Shown piece after piece: positions 27,246 to 36,237 of a stretch of DNA of 64,000 bases (position 1 is its first letter; every line of letters starts with the position of its first letter). The stretch lies in NCBI GenBank assembly GCA_965207805.1, contig OZ242312.1, positions 930,001-994,000 of the forward strand. The letters run 5' to 3'. The position numbers were made by a program, and so were the translations under genes. Below the pieces are notes generated by a model. The model ran no database searches, was not told the DNA's origin, and was given only the letters and a program-made list of their open reading frames with translations. This DNA is from Palauibacter sp965207805 (GTDB taxonomy: Bacteria; Gemmatimonadota; Gemmatimonadetes; Palauibacterales; Palauibacteraceae).

Positions 27246-28219
27246 GCGTTCACCTCCTTCGGTGGTTGAGTGGTCCATGTCGGTTCCGTGATCCAGCGGC
27301 CGGTGGCCGCGTCGTAGCCCCGTACTTCGAGCGCCTCCTCGACGAACCGCCGGCCGTCCCGGCGCGCCACGTGCAGCACGAGCGCGATGCCGTCCACGAC
27401 GCCCCGGCAGGTGACTTCCCAGGGCAGCGCGTCTCCGGCCTGCATGGCGCAACTCGCGAGGCGGGACAGCGCGGAGCGGGCGTTGTTGGCGTGGATGGTC
27501 GTGAGCGATCCGCCGTGCCCGGTGTTGAGTGCCTGGAGCAGGTCGGCGGCCTCGCCGCCCCGGACCTCGCCGACGACGATGTGGTCGGGCCGGTGGCGGA
27601 GCGCGTGGCGCACCAGGTCGCGGATCGAGACGGGCGTGTCGTGGGTGGTTCCCGCCTCGAACCGGAGGCAGTTGGCGCGGTCGATCCTGAGTTCGAGCGT
27701 GTCCTCGATGGCGACGATCCGCTCGTCTTCGGGCAGGAGTTCGATCAACGCGTTCAGGAGCGTCGTCTTGCCTGAGCCCGTGCCGCCCGAGACGAGGACG
27801 TTGCGGCGGGCCGCGAGCGTGTCCCGGGCGGCATGGAGCGCCTGTTCCGGCAGCGAGCCCATGCGCACGAGATCCTCGGCGGAGAATGCCCGGCCTCCGA
27901 ACCGGCGTATTGTGATGGCGACCTCGGGACTCGCGGGCGGAGTGCAGATCGCGACCCGCGACCCGTCTCCGAGCCGCGCGTCCAGGACCGGCTTCGTGGC
28001 GGGGTCGAGCCCGAGCGGCCGGGCGATGTGGATCGCCGCGCGGTGGAGCCAGGCGCCGGTGAGTCCGGGCGCCTCGTGGGGCTCCAGCTTCCCGGCCCGC
28101 TCGACCCAGACGTTCGCGGGTCCGTTGATCATGATCTCGGAGACCTCCGGGTCTTCGAGCAGGGATTCCAGGCCCGGAAGGAACGGGACGAGGTGGCCGA
28201 CGCCGCTCGCGCGCTTCAT
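27242..28219 (-). CDS. trbB: TrbB/VirB11-type secretion ATPase
   Basis: 325 residues. Hexameric traffic ATPase at the cytoplasmic base of the type IV secretion channel. An N-terminal domain (LLEDPEVSEIMINGPANVWVE) precedes the ATPase: Walker A SGGTGSGKTTLLNALIE near residue 144, the Asp box VAIEDTLELRI, Walker B region RPDHIVVGEVRGGEAADLL, and the His box LTTIHANNARSALSRL. The start ATG overlaps the traG stop by 4 nt. In most Trb operons trbB is first; here it is separated from the other trb genes and follows the coupling protein. Confidence 0.94.
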   Translation of the reverse strand: MKRASGVGHLVPFLPGLESLLEDPEVSEIMINGPANVWVERAGKLEPHEAPGLTGAWLHRAAIHIARPLGLDPATKPVLDARLGDGSRVAICTPPASPEVAITIRRFGGRAFSAEDLVRMGSLPEQALHAARDTLAARRNVLVSGGTGSGKTTLLNALIELLPEDERIVAIEDTLELRIDRANCLRFEAGTTHDTPVSIRDLVRHALRHRPDHIVVGEVRGGEAADLLQALNTGHGGSLTTIHANNARSALSRLASCAMQAGDALPWEVTCRGVVDGIALVLHVARRDGRRFVEEALEVRGYDAATGRWITEPTWTTQPPKEVNA

Positions 28220-30252
28220 ATCCGGCCCTCCTCGCGGAGCCGCCAGTAGCCCGTCTCCCTCGGCAGGTAGTGGGGCTTCAGGTAGACGCGGGTGGCCGGA
28301 AGCGACTTCACGCCGTCGTACGGAAGACAGACGGCCTGGTAGTTGGCGAGCAGGGCGAACTCGCGGGGCGTGAACACCGGCTCGCTCTGGCGGCGGAACG
28401 ACTTGCTCGCGCCGATGGAGCCGCGCCCGCCCCCGGCTCGGCCCGACAGGAGTGAGAACTCGGGCCTGCCCGTGGTCTCGGTGAACGTGTAGGAGGCCCG
28501 CGTCTTCATGACGGATCCGCACATCTCGGACGCGATCCGTGCCGACGCCTCGTCGGAGAGCGACAGGAAGATCCGCGTGCGGAGCGTCTGGACGAGCGTG
28601 CGCCACGCCTCGCCCGAGGGCAGCACGGAGCGGAGCGACGAGAGCGACTGCGTGGCGACGATGGGGACGCAGCGGCACTGCCGGGTCAGCGCGAACGCCT
28701 TCTCGTCGCCCGCCGGGTCGTCCTGTCCGACCGTGGCGAACGCTTGATATTCGTCACAAATGAACACGGCGGGCCGCATGTAGCGGGCGGGTCGCCGCGC
28801 GGCCTCGGCGGGCCTCCGGAGCAGCGCCTGCATCCACGCGTTCTTGAGGAGCACGCCGATGGCGCGGGCAAGCGCCGGGTTCGCCCCGGCGGGCATGTTG
28901 AGCGCCAAGACCTTGCCGCCCTCGATCAACTCGGAGAGCGGGGGCAGCCGCCTGCGGAGCCCCGGCATGGGCGGGACCCGCGCCGTGCGGTCCTCTTCGG
29001 CTTCCCCGCTGCTCTTGGGTTCCGGTTCGGAGACCGTCGGGGGCGGCGGGCAGAACACGGCCGCCACGTCCGGCTGGTCGAAGAGCGACAGGAAGACGGA
29101 GATCCCCTCGACGATCGAGGTGCGGAGCTTGGCGTCCAGCTTGGACCAGTCCTTGTCGTACCACCGCTCGACGGCCTCGACCCGTTCGCGGAGTTCGCTT
29201 CCGGCGGCTCCCTCGGGCTCCGTGGCGTAGGCGACCTTCAGTTCGGCGAGCCGCTCGCGGAGCGCGGGATCGAGCCGGTGGGCCGCCTTCCCCTCCTCGG
29301 GCATCGCCCGCCAGTCCCAGTCCCCGAGCGCCTTGCGGTGCTTCGCGAGATCCTTCCTCGCGATGACGGCGCGCAGCGGGCACGCGCGGTCGGCGAGCGC
29401 CCTGGCCTCGCCGATCTTCGCGGCAAGGAGGTCGCCGTCCACCGTGCAGCGGTACACGTCCTGGAGCGTGACCCAGCCCCCCGGCAGGAGCCGGTGGAGT
29501 TCCATGATCCACCGCACCAGGTTGGTGTACGCCTGTTGCCAGAAGGGATCCCTGCCCTTGCCGAAGAGCTGGTTGATGAGGGACGCCACGCCGTAGGCGA
29601 GCGAATAGGAGTCGAGCAGCGGATCGTCGAGCGGGTTCCACCGCCACGAGCCGCCGAGCCCGATTTCGAGGTAGTCGTCCGCGCGCCCGGCGTCTTCGAG
29701 GATGCTCCGCACCTGATGGCAGAAGTCCCCTTTGACCTCCAGCACGAGCGCGCCCGCTCTGCGCTTGGAATCGTCAGCCCGCCAGTGGAGCAGCTGGCGG
29801 GCGAACGGGTACATGCAGGCCGTCGTCTTGCCGGTGCCGACCGCCCCGACGACGAGGACGCCGGTGTAGAGTCCCTTCTCGGGGACGACGAGCCAGGACG
29901 GCCGCTCGCTCTCCCGCGCAACGGTCGGATGGTGCAGTTCGCCGACCACGACCGAGGGCGCATCGTCTGCTGGCGAGTTGGGCCAGTCGGGCAGCCTGCC
30001 CCGTCTCTTGAACCGGAAGAGCGGCTGGAACCAGACCCGCCAGACCGAGAGCGCGAGCGAGCCCGCGAGCACGACCAGGACGGCGGGCCACGCGTAGTGC
30101 CAGAAGCGGAGAACGGCGTGCAGGCCCGGATCGTGCCATGCGATCAGGTCGAGGTACGGGTTCGCGTCCGGGACCGGAAACGGCGCCTTGAGCGCCCGCG
30201 CGCCGACCGCGCCGACGGCGGCCCCGATGACGGCGAGGGTACTCGGCTTCAT
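28216..30252 (-). CDS. traG: TraG/VirD4-type coupling protein
   Basis: 678 residues. Couples the DNA-relaxase complex to the secretion channel. Two hydrophobic segments near the N-terminus (about 5 to 22 and 49 to 70) would anchor it in the inner membrane. Walker A is GAVGTGKTTACMYPF near residue 136; the VirD4 signature EVKGDFCHQV follows; the Walker B strand is VFICDEYQAF near residue 494, then QSLSSLRSVL. An all-alpha domain-like insertion lies between. ATG 30252 has an AGGAGG Shine-Dalgarno. Upstream lies a 298-bp structured gap, so traG-trbB may have its own promoter. Confidence 0.93.
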   Translation of the reverse strand: MKPSTLAVIGAAVGAVGARALKAPFPVPDANPYLDLIAWHDPGLHAVLRFWHYAWPAVLVVLAGSLALSVWRVWFQPLFRFKRRGRLPDWPNSPADDAPSVVVGELHHPTVARESERPSWLVVPEKGLYTGVLVVGAVGTGKTTACMYPFARQLLHWRADDSKRRAGALVLEVKGDFCHQVRSILEDAGRADDYLEIGLGGSWRWNPLDDPLLDSYSLAYGVASLINQLFGKGRDPFWQQAYTNLVRWIMELHRLLPGGWVTLQDVYRCTVDGDLLAAKIGEARALADRACPLRAVIARKDLAKHRKALGDWDWRAMPEEGKAAHRLDPALRERLAELKVAYATEPEGAAGSELRERVEAVERWYDKDWSKLDAKLRTSIVEGISVFLSLFDQPDVAAVFCPPPPTVSEPEPKSSGEAEEDRTARVPPMPGLRRRLPPLSELIEGGKVLALNMPAGANPALARAIGVLLKNAWMQALLRRPAEAARRPARYMRPAVFICDEYQAFATVGQDDPAGDEKAFALTRQCRCVPIVATQSLSSLRSVLPSGEAWRTLVQTLRTRIFLSLSDEASARIASEMCGSVMKTRASYTFTETTGRPEFSLLSGRAGGGRGSIGASKSFRRQSEPVFTPREFALLANYQAVCLPYDGVKSLPATRVYLKPHYLPRETGYWRLREEGRI

Positions 30253-30282
30253 CGGTCGGACCTCCTTCCTGAAAGGATCGCT

Positions 30283-30382
30283 GGCTGGGAGCGACCCCGT
30301 GCGGGGCGGAGGGGCGGGGTGTGAATCCACACCTCGGCTCGAACCCGCACCAGGCCCCGCGGGCCTGGGGTCGCTCCCAGCC
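30283..30382. repeat. Nested inverted repeats upstream of traG (possible oriT or control element)
   Basis: Outer perfect 16-bp arms: GGCTGGGAGCGACCCC at 30283-30298 and GGGGTCGCTCCCAGCC at 30367-30382. Between them lie a 6-bp hairpin GGTGTG-AATC-CACACC (30318-30333) and an 8-bp hairpin CCAGGCCC-CGC-GGGCCTGG (30350-30368) that competes with the outer stem. TGTGAATC occurs three times in the gap, at 30320, 30469 and 30492. The gap (30253-30550) has no credible gene. Candidates are an origin of transfer, an attenuator, or a repressor site for traG. Confidence 0.6.
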
Positions 30383-30550
30383 CCGCCGAAGCGGCCCGAC
30401 CGGCAGCGCCCAGCCGGGGCGCGGCGGCGCAAGACGTTACGGCGTCTGCGGATGGCCGCCCACGTCCTTGTGAATCGCCGGACGCCTCGACTGTGAATCG
30501 GCCCCCCGCGTCGATTTCACGCCTCGGTGCGGCCCCAACTCGCCTGGCGG

Positions 30551-31489
30551 TCATCGGTAGCGGGCTCCTTGGAGGCGGATCGTCCGCCACGTGGCGGCGC
30601 GGCTCACCGATGCGCGCCCAGGTCCACGGCGCGCGCGGTTCTCCAGCGCGACGCTCCGCTTCATGGCGGCCTGGAGGCCGCCGAACTCTTCGAGCACGTG
30701 GACCGCACCCTCGATGATCGCCCGCTCGATCCGGGCCAGCTCCTCGACCGTCCGGGCGTCCGGCTCGGCGGGGCCGGACCCCGCCTCGGCCCACCTGCGG
30801 ATCACCCGCCCGGCCCGGTCGATCTCCTCCATCGTCCGCGCCGCCGCGACGATCTCGACGGCGCGGCCCTGCTTCCCGAGCGCGTCCCAGAGCCCCCGGT
30901 GCGCGGCGCCCCAAGAGCGGAGCGCGGTCGCGGTCTCGTGGCCCGGCTCCGCGTAGACGAACACGGCGCGCGTCGAGTCGAGCGCCACGGGCAGCTTGAC
31001 GGGGAAGAAGCGGCGCGTGTCCCCGGCCGCGCCCCGGTAGAGCCGCGACGGCAGCAGCGCGCGCCCGATGCCGAGCGCCTCGAACGCGGCGACCTTCTCG
31101 GGCTCGGTCGGGAGCCACGGCAGGTCCGCGTGCTCGACCACGTAGTCGAGCGAGAGCAGCCGCCTGAGCAGCACCTCGTTCGCGGCGGCGCGGCGGTGCC
31201 GGACGTGCTCGGCGCCGAGCGCCCGATAGACGCGCCGGGAGTAGATCCGGCACACGCGGCCGATGCCCCGGAGGCCGGGCACCGTCTCCTCTGCGGCGAG
31301 CCCCTGGGCGATCAGCGCGTGGACGACGCGCCGCACCTGTTCCGGGTGCGCGCCCAGGAACCGCGCGCACTGCGCGCGGGTGAACACGCCGCTGTGGAGG
31401 CACACGAGCGCGATCCACTCGGCCTTGGCCCCCGTCCAGCCGAACGGTTCGAGCGCCTTCTCCCGTCCCTTGAGGTGGTGGAGGGTCAT
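30551..31489 (-). CDS. Winged-helix protein of the element, possibly DNA-processing
   Basis: 312 residues. The N-terminal 90 residues look like a winged helix (GAKAEWIALVCLHSGVFTRAQCARFLG, VRRVVHALIAQGLAAEE, then RIYSRRVYRALG). The middle has FFPVKLPVALDS and AVFVYAEPGHETATALRSW, which recalls the beta strands and acidic residue of replication-relaxation proteins. The C-terminus is basic (ENRARRGPGRASVSRAA). I do not recognise the family with certainty. It overlaps trbF by 4 nt and precedes the structured gap before traG, a place where a mobilisation or accessory relaxation gene would be expected. Confidence 0.6.
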   Translation of the reverse strand: MTLHHLKGREKALEPFGWTGAKAEWIALVCLHSGVFTRAQCARFLGAHPEQVRRVVHALIAQGLAAEETVPGLRGIGRVCRIYSRRVYRALGAEHVRHRRAAANEVLLRRLLSLDYVVEHADLPWLPTEPEKVAAFEALGIGRALLPSRLYRGAAGDTRRFFPVKLPVALDSTRAVFVYAEPGHETATALRSWGAAHRGLWDALGKQGRAVEIVAAARTMEEIDRAGRVIRRWAEAGSGPAEPDARTVEELARIERAIIEGAVHVLEEFGGLQAAMKRSVALENRARRGPGRASVSRAATWRTIRLQGARYR

Positions 31490-32157
31490 CGCTCCTCCCC
31501 GGTGACGAGCGCCCGGTCGGCCCGGAGATAGGTGACGAGCAGTCCCATCGGATTGTGGACGACGAGTTCGTTCGGAATGCTGTCCAGGAACTCGAACCGG
31601 AGCGTGAGCGACCAGCGCTCGCGGCGGATCTCCCGCTCGCCGTCGAGGTGGACCACGTCGAAGTCGGCCGTCGCGCCGTGCGGCGGCTCGGGCGCGGGGT
31701 GGATGCGGAGCACGACCTGCTCGACCTCGGTCTCGGTGTCGGCGGTCCCCGCCGCCACGCTCGCGACCTCCGCGCCGTCCCTCTGGAACGCCGCGTTCGC
31801 GAGGTCCGTCGACAGGAACCGGAGGCTGCGGGTCCAGTGCTCCTCGACGGTCGCGCGGCGGCGCGAGTGGAAGTCGTGGACGAACCGGTTCAGGAAGTAT
31901 TTTGTTGTCGGATCGAGCGGATCGGCCTGGGCGGTCGCGGCCTCGTAGGCCAGCGCCTCGGCCCGGCCCACCTCATCCACGCGGACGACGATGGGCTTGG
32001 GCGGCTCCGCGCCAGCGATGCGCAGCAGCACGAGGACGCCGAGCACGATGCTCGCGGAAAGGAAGATCAGGATCGTCCTGAGCTTCCGGTTCGCTTGGAC
32101 CGCCTCGCCCCAGATCTCGGCGTACTCGCGGCCCGCGTCACGGTCTCGTTTCATCAT
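31486..32157 (-). CDS. trbF: TrbF/VirB8-type channel protein
   Basis: 223 residues. Bitopic inner-membrane protein with a periplasmic NTF2-like domain. The cytoplasmic N-terminus (REYAEIWGEAVQANRKLRT) is followed by one membrane helix (ILIFLSASIVLGVLVLLRI, about 29 to 47), then the periplasmic part with PTTKYFLNRFVHDFHSRRR and the C-terminal ERWSLTLRFEFLD and NPMGLLVTYLRADRAL, all typical of TrbF. The first of two adjacent ATGs (32157) has GGAGA at best spacing. It is 16 bp after trbL and overlaps the winged-helix gene. Confidence 0.9.
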   Translation of the reverse strand: MMKRDRDAGREYAEIWGEAVQANRKLRTILIFLSASIVLGVLVLLRIAGAEPPKPIVVRVDEVGRAEALAYEAATAQADPLDPTTKYFLNRFVHDFHSRRRATVEEHWTRSLRFLSTDLANAAFQRDGAEVASVAAGTADTETEVEQVVLRIHPAPEPPHGATADFDVVHLDGEREIRRERWSLTLRFEFLDSIPNELVVHNPMGLLVTYLRADRALVTGEER

Positions 32158-32173
32158 CGGGTCTCCTTCCGGG

Positions 32174-33163
32174 TCAGACGGGGGGCTTGGCGGGGACGGC
32201 CGCGCCGCCCGCTCCGCGCATGACGAGGGCCATGAACCCGGACCCGGACGAGCCGGAGCCCGAGACGAGCATCGAGGCGAGTTCGCCGACCTTGAGTCCG
32301 GCCATGAGGCCGCAGACGACGAGCGGCATGAGCACCACGGCCCAGAGCCAGAGTTCCATTGGATCGGCGGTCCCGGTGCCCATGAGGGCATCGGCGTAGG
32401 TCGTGATGTAGCCCATGCCGACGCCCATGAAGACGCGGAGAATGGCACCGGCCACGACGCCGTAGAGCGTGTAGACCATCATGGTCCGGAACCATCCCCA
32501 GAACAGGAACGCGAGCGGCTCGAACAGGAGGAACGGGATCAACACCGGACCGAGCAGGATCGCGATGGCGAGGGCGACCTGCGCCCAGATCACCTGCGCG
32601 TAGGTGACGCAGAAGAGCGCCAGCAGGCTCAGCACCAGCGACGCGCCCATCACGAGCGACACGAGCGAGGAGAAGATCACGGTCACCCCCGCCGTCACGA
32701 CCGACAGCAGGTTGCCGCTCGACCACGCCGCGCCCAGGTGCGCGCCGTAGGCCTGGACGAGCGCGGTCATCTCCGAATACCCGGCCGACACCACGTCGGA
32801 AAGGAACAGGTTCTGGAGCCAGATCCCGCCCCCGGCGATCATCGCCGGGAACGTGAACCCGACGCCGGGGATCGGGACGGCGTAGTAGTGGAGCAGCGTG
32901 CGGGGGATCGCGATCCCGATCACGAGGCGCACGATCTCCCAGGGCTGGAACGTGCCGCTGAACGCGATCTTGAGACCCGTCCAGGCGACCATCACGGCGG
33001 CGAGCCCGCCCCAGAGCTGGAGCCCGACGGTCTGAATGTCGGGCGCGGCCCCGCCGACGACGGAGTCGAGCACGATGTCCAGGAAGCTCTTGAAGTCCTG
33101 AAGCCGGTCGGCCGGGATCTGCGCCGGAACGTTCGGGTCGATGGACTGCGGGGGCAGTTGCAT
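32174..33163 (-). CDS. trbL: TrbL/VirB6-type polytopic channel protein
   Basis: 329 residues with at least five hydrophobic segments (near 48-66, 98-115, 155-180, 185-215, 222-248 and 270-292) and a short Gly/Ser-rich tail. TrbL proteins form the inner-membrane part of the translocation channel. Recognisable pieces are QLWGGLAAVMVAWTGLKIA and GPVLIPFLLFEPLAFLFWGW. The tail is shorter than in plasmid RP4 TrbL. It begins 13 bp after trbJ. Confidence 0.9.
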   Translation of the reverse strand: MQLPPQSIDPNVPAQIPADRLQDFKSFLDIVLDSVVGGAAPDIQTVGLQLWGGLAAVMVAWTGLKIAFSGTFQPWEIVRLVIGIAIPRTLLHYYAVPIPGVGFTFPAMIAGGGIWLQNLFLSDVVSAGYSEMTALVQAYGAHLGAAWSSGNLLSVVTAGVTVIFSSLVSLVMGASLVLSLLALFCVTYAQVIWAQVALAIAILLGPVLIPFLLFEPLAFLFWGWFRTMMVYTLYGVVAGAILRVFMGVGMGYITTYADALMGTGTADPMELWLWAVVLMPLVVCGLMAGLKVGELASMLVSGSGSSGSGFMALVMRGAGGAAVPAKPPV

Positions 33164-33176
33164 GGCCGTCGCGCCC

Positions 33177-34094
33177 CTACCGGTAGAACGAGGGAACGCG
33201 GAACAGCAGCCCGCCCTTGAGCGCGGCCCGGTTCAGCGAGGCCGCGTCCCGCATCGTCACCGCCAGCGCGTTCGCGCGCGTCCGGCCGTCGCGCCACTCG
33301 GAGAGCCATTCGAGGCGGGCGAGTTCGGCCTGCCGCGCCCGGCCCGCCTCGGCGGCGGCACGGTGGGCGAACACCTGCCCGGTGGCGGCGTCGATCCTGC
33401 CCTGGCTCAGCGCGGCGGCCACTCGGGCCTGCTGTAGTGCCGTGTTCGACAGGTTCCGGTTCGCGGTGAGGCCGGCGAACGAGCCTTGCGCGCTCTCGAC
33501 CGTCTCCGCGAGCGCGGCCGCCGCGTCCAGGGCAGCGTAGTCGAGCACCCGCTGCCGGTCTGCGGCTTGCCTGGCGCGGCGATAGTCCTGCGCGGCACGC
33601 GTCGCCGTTTGGGCAGGGAGGTTCCGGTACAGGGCGAGGATGTCGGCCTCGCTCACCCGGTCGGCCGTCCCGTGCGCGGCGCGCCACAGTTCGGTGAACG
33701 AGCCGCCGCGTCCGAAGCGCCGGACGGCATCGACCGTCCCTTGGGCGGTGCCCGTGAAGTCGGATCGCCACGAGATGCCGTTCCGCACCAGGCCGACCGG
33801 ATCGGCGGCAAGGTCGGAGAACGGCCGGAGGAGCGCGTCGATCTCGCCCTTGGCGGCGCGCTCCATGTGGTCGAGCTGGTCTTCGAGTTCCGTGAGCTGG
33901 CGGGCCATCGAGCGGATCTGCGTGACCTGGTGCGAGATCTGCGTGATCTGGTTCGCGATGATCGTGGCCCGCTGGAACCAGCTCCCGAAGTCGAACTGCG
34001 CGCTCGCGGGACGGGCACCCGCGAGCAGCAGGACAGGGACGAGAAGCGCGGGGGCGAGGATGCGGTGAAGCATGAGGGAGTCCTTTCGTGTCAT
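33177..34094 (-). CDS. trbJ: TrbJ/VirB5-type protein
   Basis: 305 residues. A signal peptide (LAPALLVPVLLLAGARPASA) is followed by the helical TrbJ segment DFGSWFQRATIIANQITQISHQVTQIRSMARQL split over two helices, then long coiled-coil-like helices to the end. Periplasmic or pilus-tip component of the transfer apparatus, also linked to entry exclusion in plasmids. The start overlaps the trbI stop by 4 nt. A second Met at codon 8 is possible; either leaves the signal peptide intact. No trbK lipoprotein gene follows. Confidence 0.88.
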   Translation of the reverse strand: MTRKDSLMLHRILAPALLVPVLLLAGARPASAQFDFGSWFQRATIIANQITQISHQVTQIRSMARQLTELEDQLDHMERAAKGEIDALLRPFSDLAADPVGLVRNGISWRSDFTGTAQGTVDAVRRFGRGGSFTELWRAAHGTADRVSEADILALYRNLPAQTATRAAQDYRRARQAADRQRVLDYAALDAAAALAETVESAQGSFAGLTANRNLSNTALQQARVAAALSQGRIDAATGQVFAHRAAAEAGRARQAELARLEWLSEWRDGRTRANALAVTMRDAASLNRAALKGGLLFRVPSFYR

Positions 34095-35353
34095 CGGTGT
34101 GTCGGAGGGATCGGGACGAGGACATCGGCGGTGAACCAGACGCGGAGCCGGTGGCCCGCGCGGATCGTGATCTCGGGCAGACGGTTCAGATACCGGTCCA
34201 GCATCGAGGTGGCGCTGCCCCCGAGGCCCTGGCCGACGCCCGCTCGAAGTCCGTATGGGGAGGCTCCGGCCAGCGTGAGACCGCTCAGCACGCCGACAGC
34301 TCCGGCAGCGGCGAACGTCGAGAGGTAGCGCCGGCTCACCTGGTCCCTGAGCGCGCTCTCGCCCACTTGGTTCAGGCCCGCGAACTCAAGGTCCACCCAG
34401 CTTCCATCGGGCAGCAGCAGCCGGTGAAATGAGACGGCGAGACGGCTCTGGTCCCGGGTCTCGACGGCCCGCGCCGTGCCGACGACGCGCGACCCGCGCG
34501 GGATCAGGACCCGCCGCCGGTCGGCCGAATAGAGCGGCATCGAGACCATTGCCAGCACCGGGCCGGGGAACTCGCCCGACAACTGGGTGACGAGCACCGC
34601 TTCGAGGAACGAGCCCTCGCGGATGCGCTCCCAGCCGGGCGGGTCGAGCGGGCGGACGAGCAGCGCGGGTTGCGGCGTGCCGGACCCGCGCGCGGCACTC
34701 GACGATGAAGCGATAGGAGAGCCGGGCGGGAGTTGTTGGGTCGCCAAACCGGCTGCGATCTCGTTCTCAAGTGCCGCCAGCGACCGCTCGAAGGAGTCGA
34801 GCGTCCCTCCCAGCGCCGCCTCCACGAGGTCCGCGTCCGGGTCGACGGTGCCGGACGCGCCGCCAACGACCCGGGCGTCCAGATCACGGTGCGACTGCGC
34901 AACGGCCGGCGAGCGGAGAGACCGCGACCGGCGCTCGATCTCCTCCAAGCGGAGCACCTCGCGAAGCTCGAACTCGGCCCGGCCCATGCCGGTGATCCGA
35001 ACGCGTCCACCGGCATCCGCCCCTGCGGAACCTGTTCCCGCGGATCCCGCGCCCGAGGCGGGTCCGCCCTCCCGGTCCGCCGGATCGTCGCGCGACTCGG
35101 CGGCGGCCCGTTGCGTCTCGCGCGCCGTCTCGTCGCGGATGCCCTCGTCGAGCGACCGGCCCTCGCGGTCGTTCAACGCCCGCGGCTGCGCCGGTGCTCC
35201 TGGGGCGGCCTCGTCTTCGCCGGGACCCGCGAGCGACGACGAGAACAGCAGTCCGGCGACGAACACGGCGATCAGGACGATCCCCGCCTTCGTGACCATG
35301 CCGCCCGGAAGCGCGCCCTTCGGCTCCTTCACCACCTGCTTCCAGCGGATCAT
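34091..35353 (-). CDS. trbI: TrbI/VirB10-type channel protein
   Basis: 420 residues. A short cytoplasmic N-terminus and one membrane helix (GIVLIAVFVAGLLFSSSLA, about 24 to 42) precede a long disordered Ala/Gly/Pro/Arg linker and the VirB10 beta-barrel domain: FLEAVLVTQLSGEFPGPVLA, RRVLIPRGSRVVGTARAV, RLAVSFHRLLLPDG and the C-terminal AGHRLRVWFTADVLVP. It spans both membranes and senses ATPase energy in VirB systems. ATG 35353 overlaps the trbG stop. Confidence 0.92.
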   Translation of the reverse strand: MIRWKQVVKEPKGALPGGMVTKAGIVLIAVFVAGLLFSSSLAGPGEDEAAPGAPAQPRALNDREGRSLDEGIRDETARETQRAAAESRDDPADREGGPASGAGSAGTGSAGADAGGRVRITGMGRAEFELREVLRLEEIERRSRSLRSPAVAQSHRDLDARVVGGASGTVDPDADLVEAALGGTLDSFERSLAALENEIAAGLATQQLPPGSPIASSSSAARGSGTPQPALLVRPLDPPGWERIREGSFLEAVLVTQLSGEFPGPVLAMVSMPLYSADRRRVLIPRGSRVVGTARAVETRDQSRLAVSFHRLLLPDGSWVDLEFAGLNQVGESALRDQVSRRYLSTFAAAGAVGVLSGLTLAGASPYGLRAGVGQGLGGSATSMLDRYLNRLPEITIRAGHRLRVWFTADVLVPIPPTHR

Positions 35354-36237
35354 TTCGAGCCCTCCTGGGGCTCGAACCGCCACCTCGCCTGCTTGTCGCC
35401 GATCCGGAGCCAGCCGTCGCCCAGAACGCGACGGGCGACGTAGAGTCCGTCCTCGGTGAGATCGAACGCGACCAGGCTCGGCTCGCCGTCCCGGAGTTCG
35501 TAGAGTGCCGGCGACTCCTGCGCGTGCGAGCGCATGTAGGTGAAGAGCCCGTCGTGCCACATCGCCTCGACCCGGAACGGCCGCTCGGACGCATCACGGT
35601 CCAGCCGGTACTCGAACCGGAGCCGCTCGGGGTAGGACGCGCGGAACGCCTCGATCTCCGTCTCGGCCCGGCGTCCGGCCTCGGCGATCGCCGCCTCGGC
35701 TTCCTCGCGCGCGGTTCCCGCGGCCGCGACCGCTTCGGCCGCCATCCGCCGGTAGGCGGAGACTTCGCTCCGGGCGACGAACCCGGGCGCGCCGGACAGG
35801 GCCGCCGCCTCCGCGCCCGCCTCGACGCGAACCACGAGATGCGGTGGCTTCTCGCCACTTTCCGATACGAGGAACGAGTAGATGCGACCGGACTCGCAGA
35901 CGAGCGCCAGGTTCGTCGCCGCGTCTTCGGCCAGCGGCTTCAGGTACGCGACGTTCGCCGCGCCGGTCAGGTGCCAGTACTCGGAGTCGCCGGCCACGAA
36001 GTCGAGGATCCGCTCCCCGGCCGGAAGCACGATGACCGTGGTATGGCGAACCCGGGTGTGGAGCCGGGGGATCCGCTCTTCGCCTTCCTCCGGCACCGGC
36101 ACCCGCAGATAGGCGGCATCGGCGCTCGCTTGCTGCGCGGCGGCATCGCAGGGAACGACGGCCAGAAGCAGCGTCAGCAGTACGACGACGATCCCCAGCA
36201 GGATCGCTGCGGTTGGTGTTGCCTTCATGGTGTTCAT
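35350..36237 (-). CDS. trbG: TrbG/VirB9-type outer-membrane channel protein
   Basis: 295 residues with a signal peptide (AAILLGIVVVLLTLLLAVVPCDAAAQ in two parts), the N-terminal CagX domain (RHTTVIVLPAGERILDFVAG, WHLTGAANVAYLKPL, NLALVCESGRIYSFLV), an Ala/Glu helical linker, and a C-terminal beta domain (RFEYRLDRD, VEAMWHDGLFTYMRSH, GLYVARRVLGDGWLRIGDKQ). The cysteine at residue 30 is probably not a lipobox. ATG 36237 overlaps the trbE stop; a second ATG at 36228 is less likely. No TrbH lipoprotein partner is seen. Confidence 0.9.
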   Translation of the reverse strand: MNTMKATPTAAILLGIVVVLLTLLLAVVPCDAAAQQASADAAYLRVPVPEEGEERIPRLHTRVRHTTVIVLPAGERILDFVAGDSEYWHLTGAANVAYLKPLAEDAATNLALVCESGRIYSFLVSESGEKPPHLVVRVEAGAEAAALSGAPGFVARSEVSAYRRMAAEAVAAAGTAREEAEAAIAEAGRRAETEIEAFRASYPERLRFEYRLDRDASERPFRVEAMWHDGLFTYMRSHAQESPALYELRDGEPSLVAFDLTEDGLYVARRVLGDGWLRIGDKQARWRFEPQEGSK

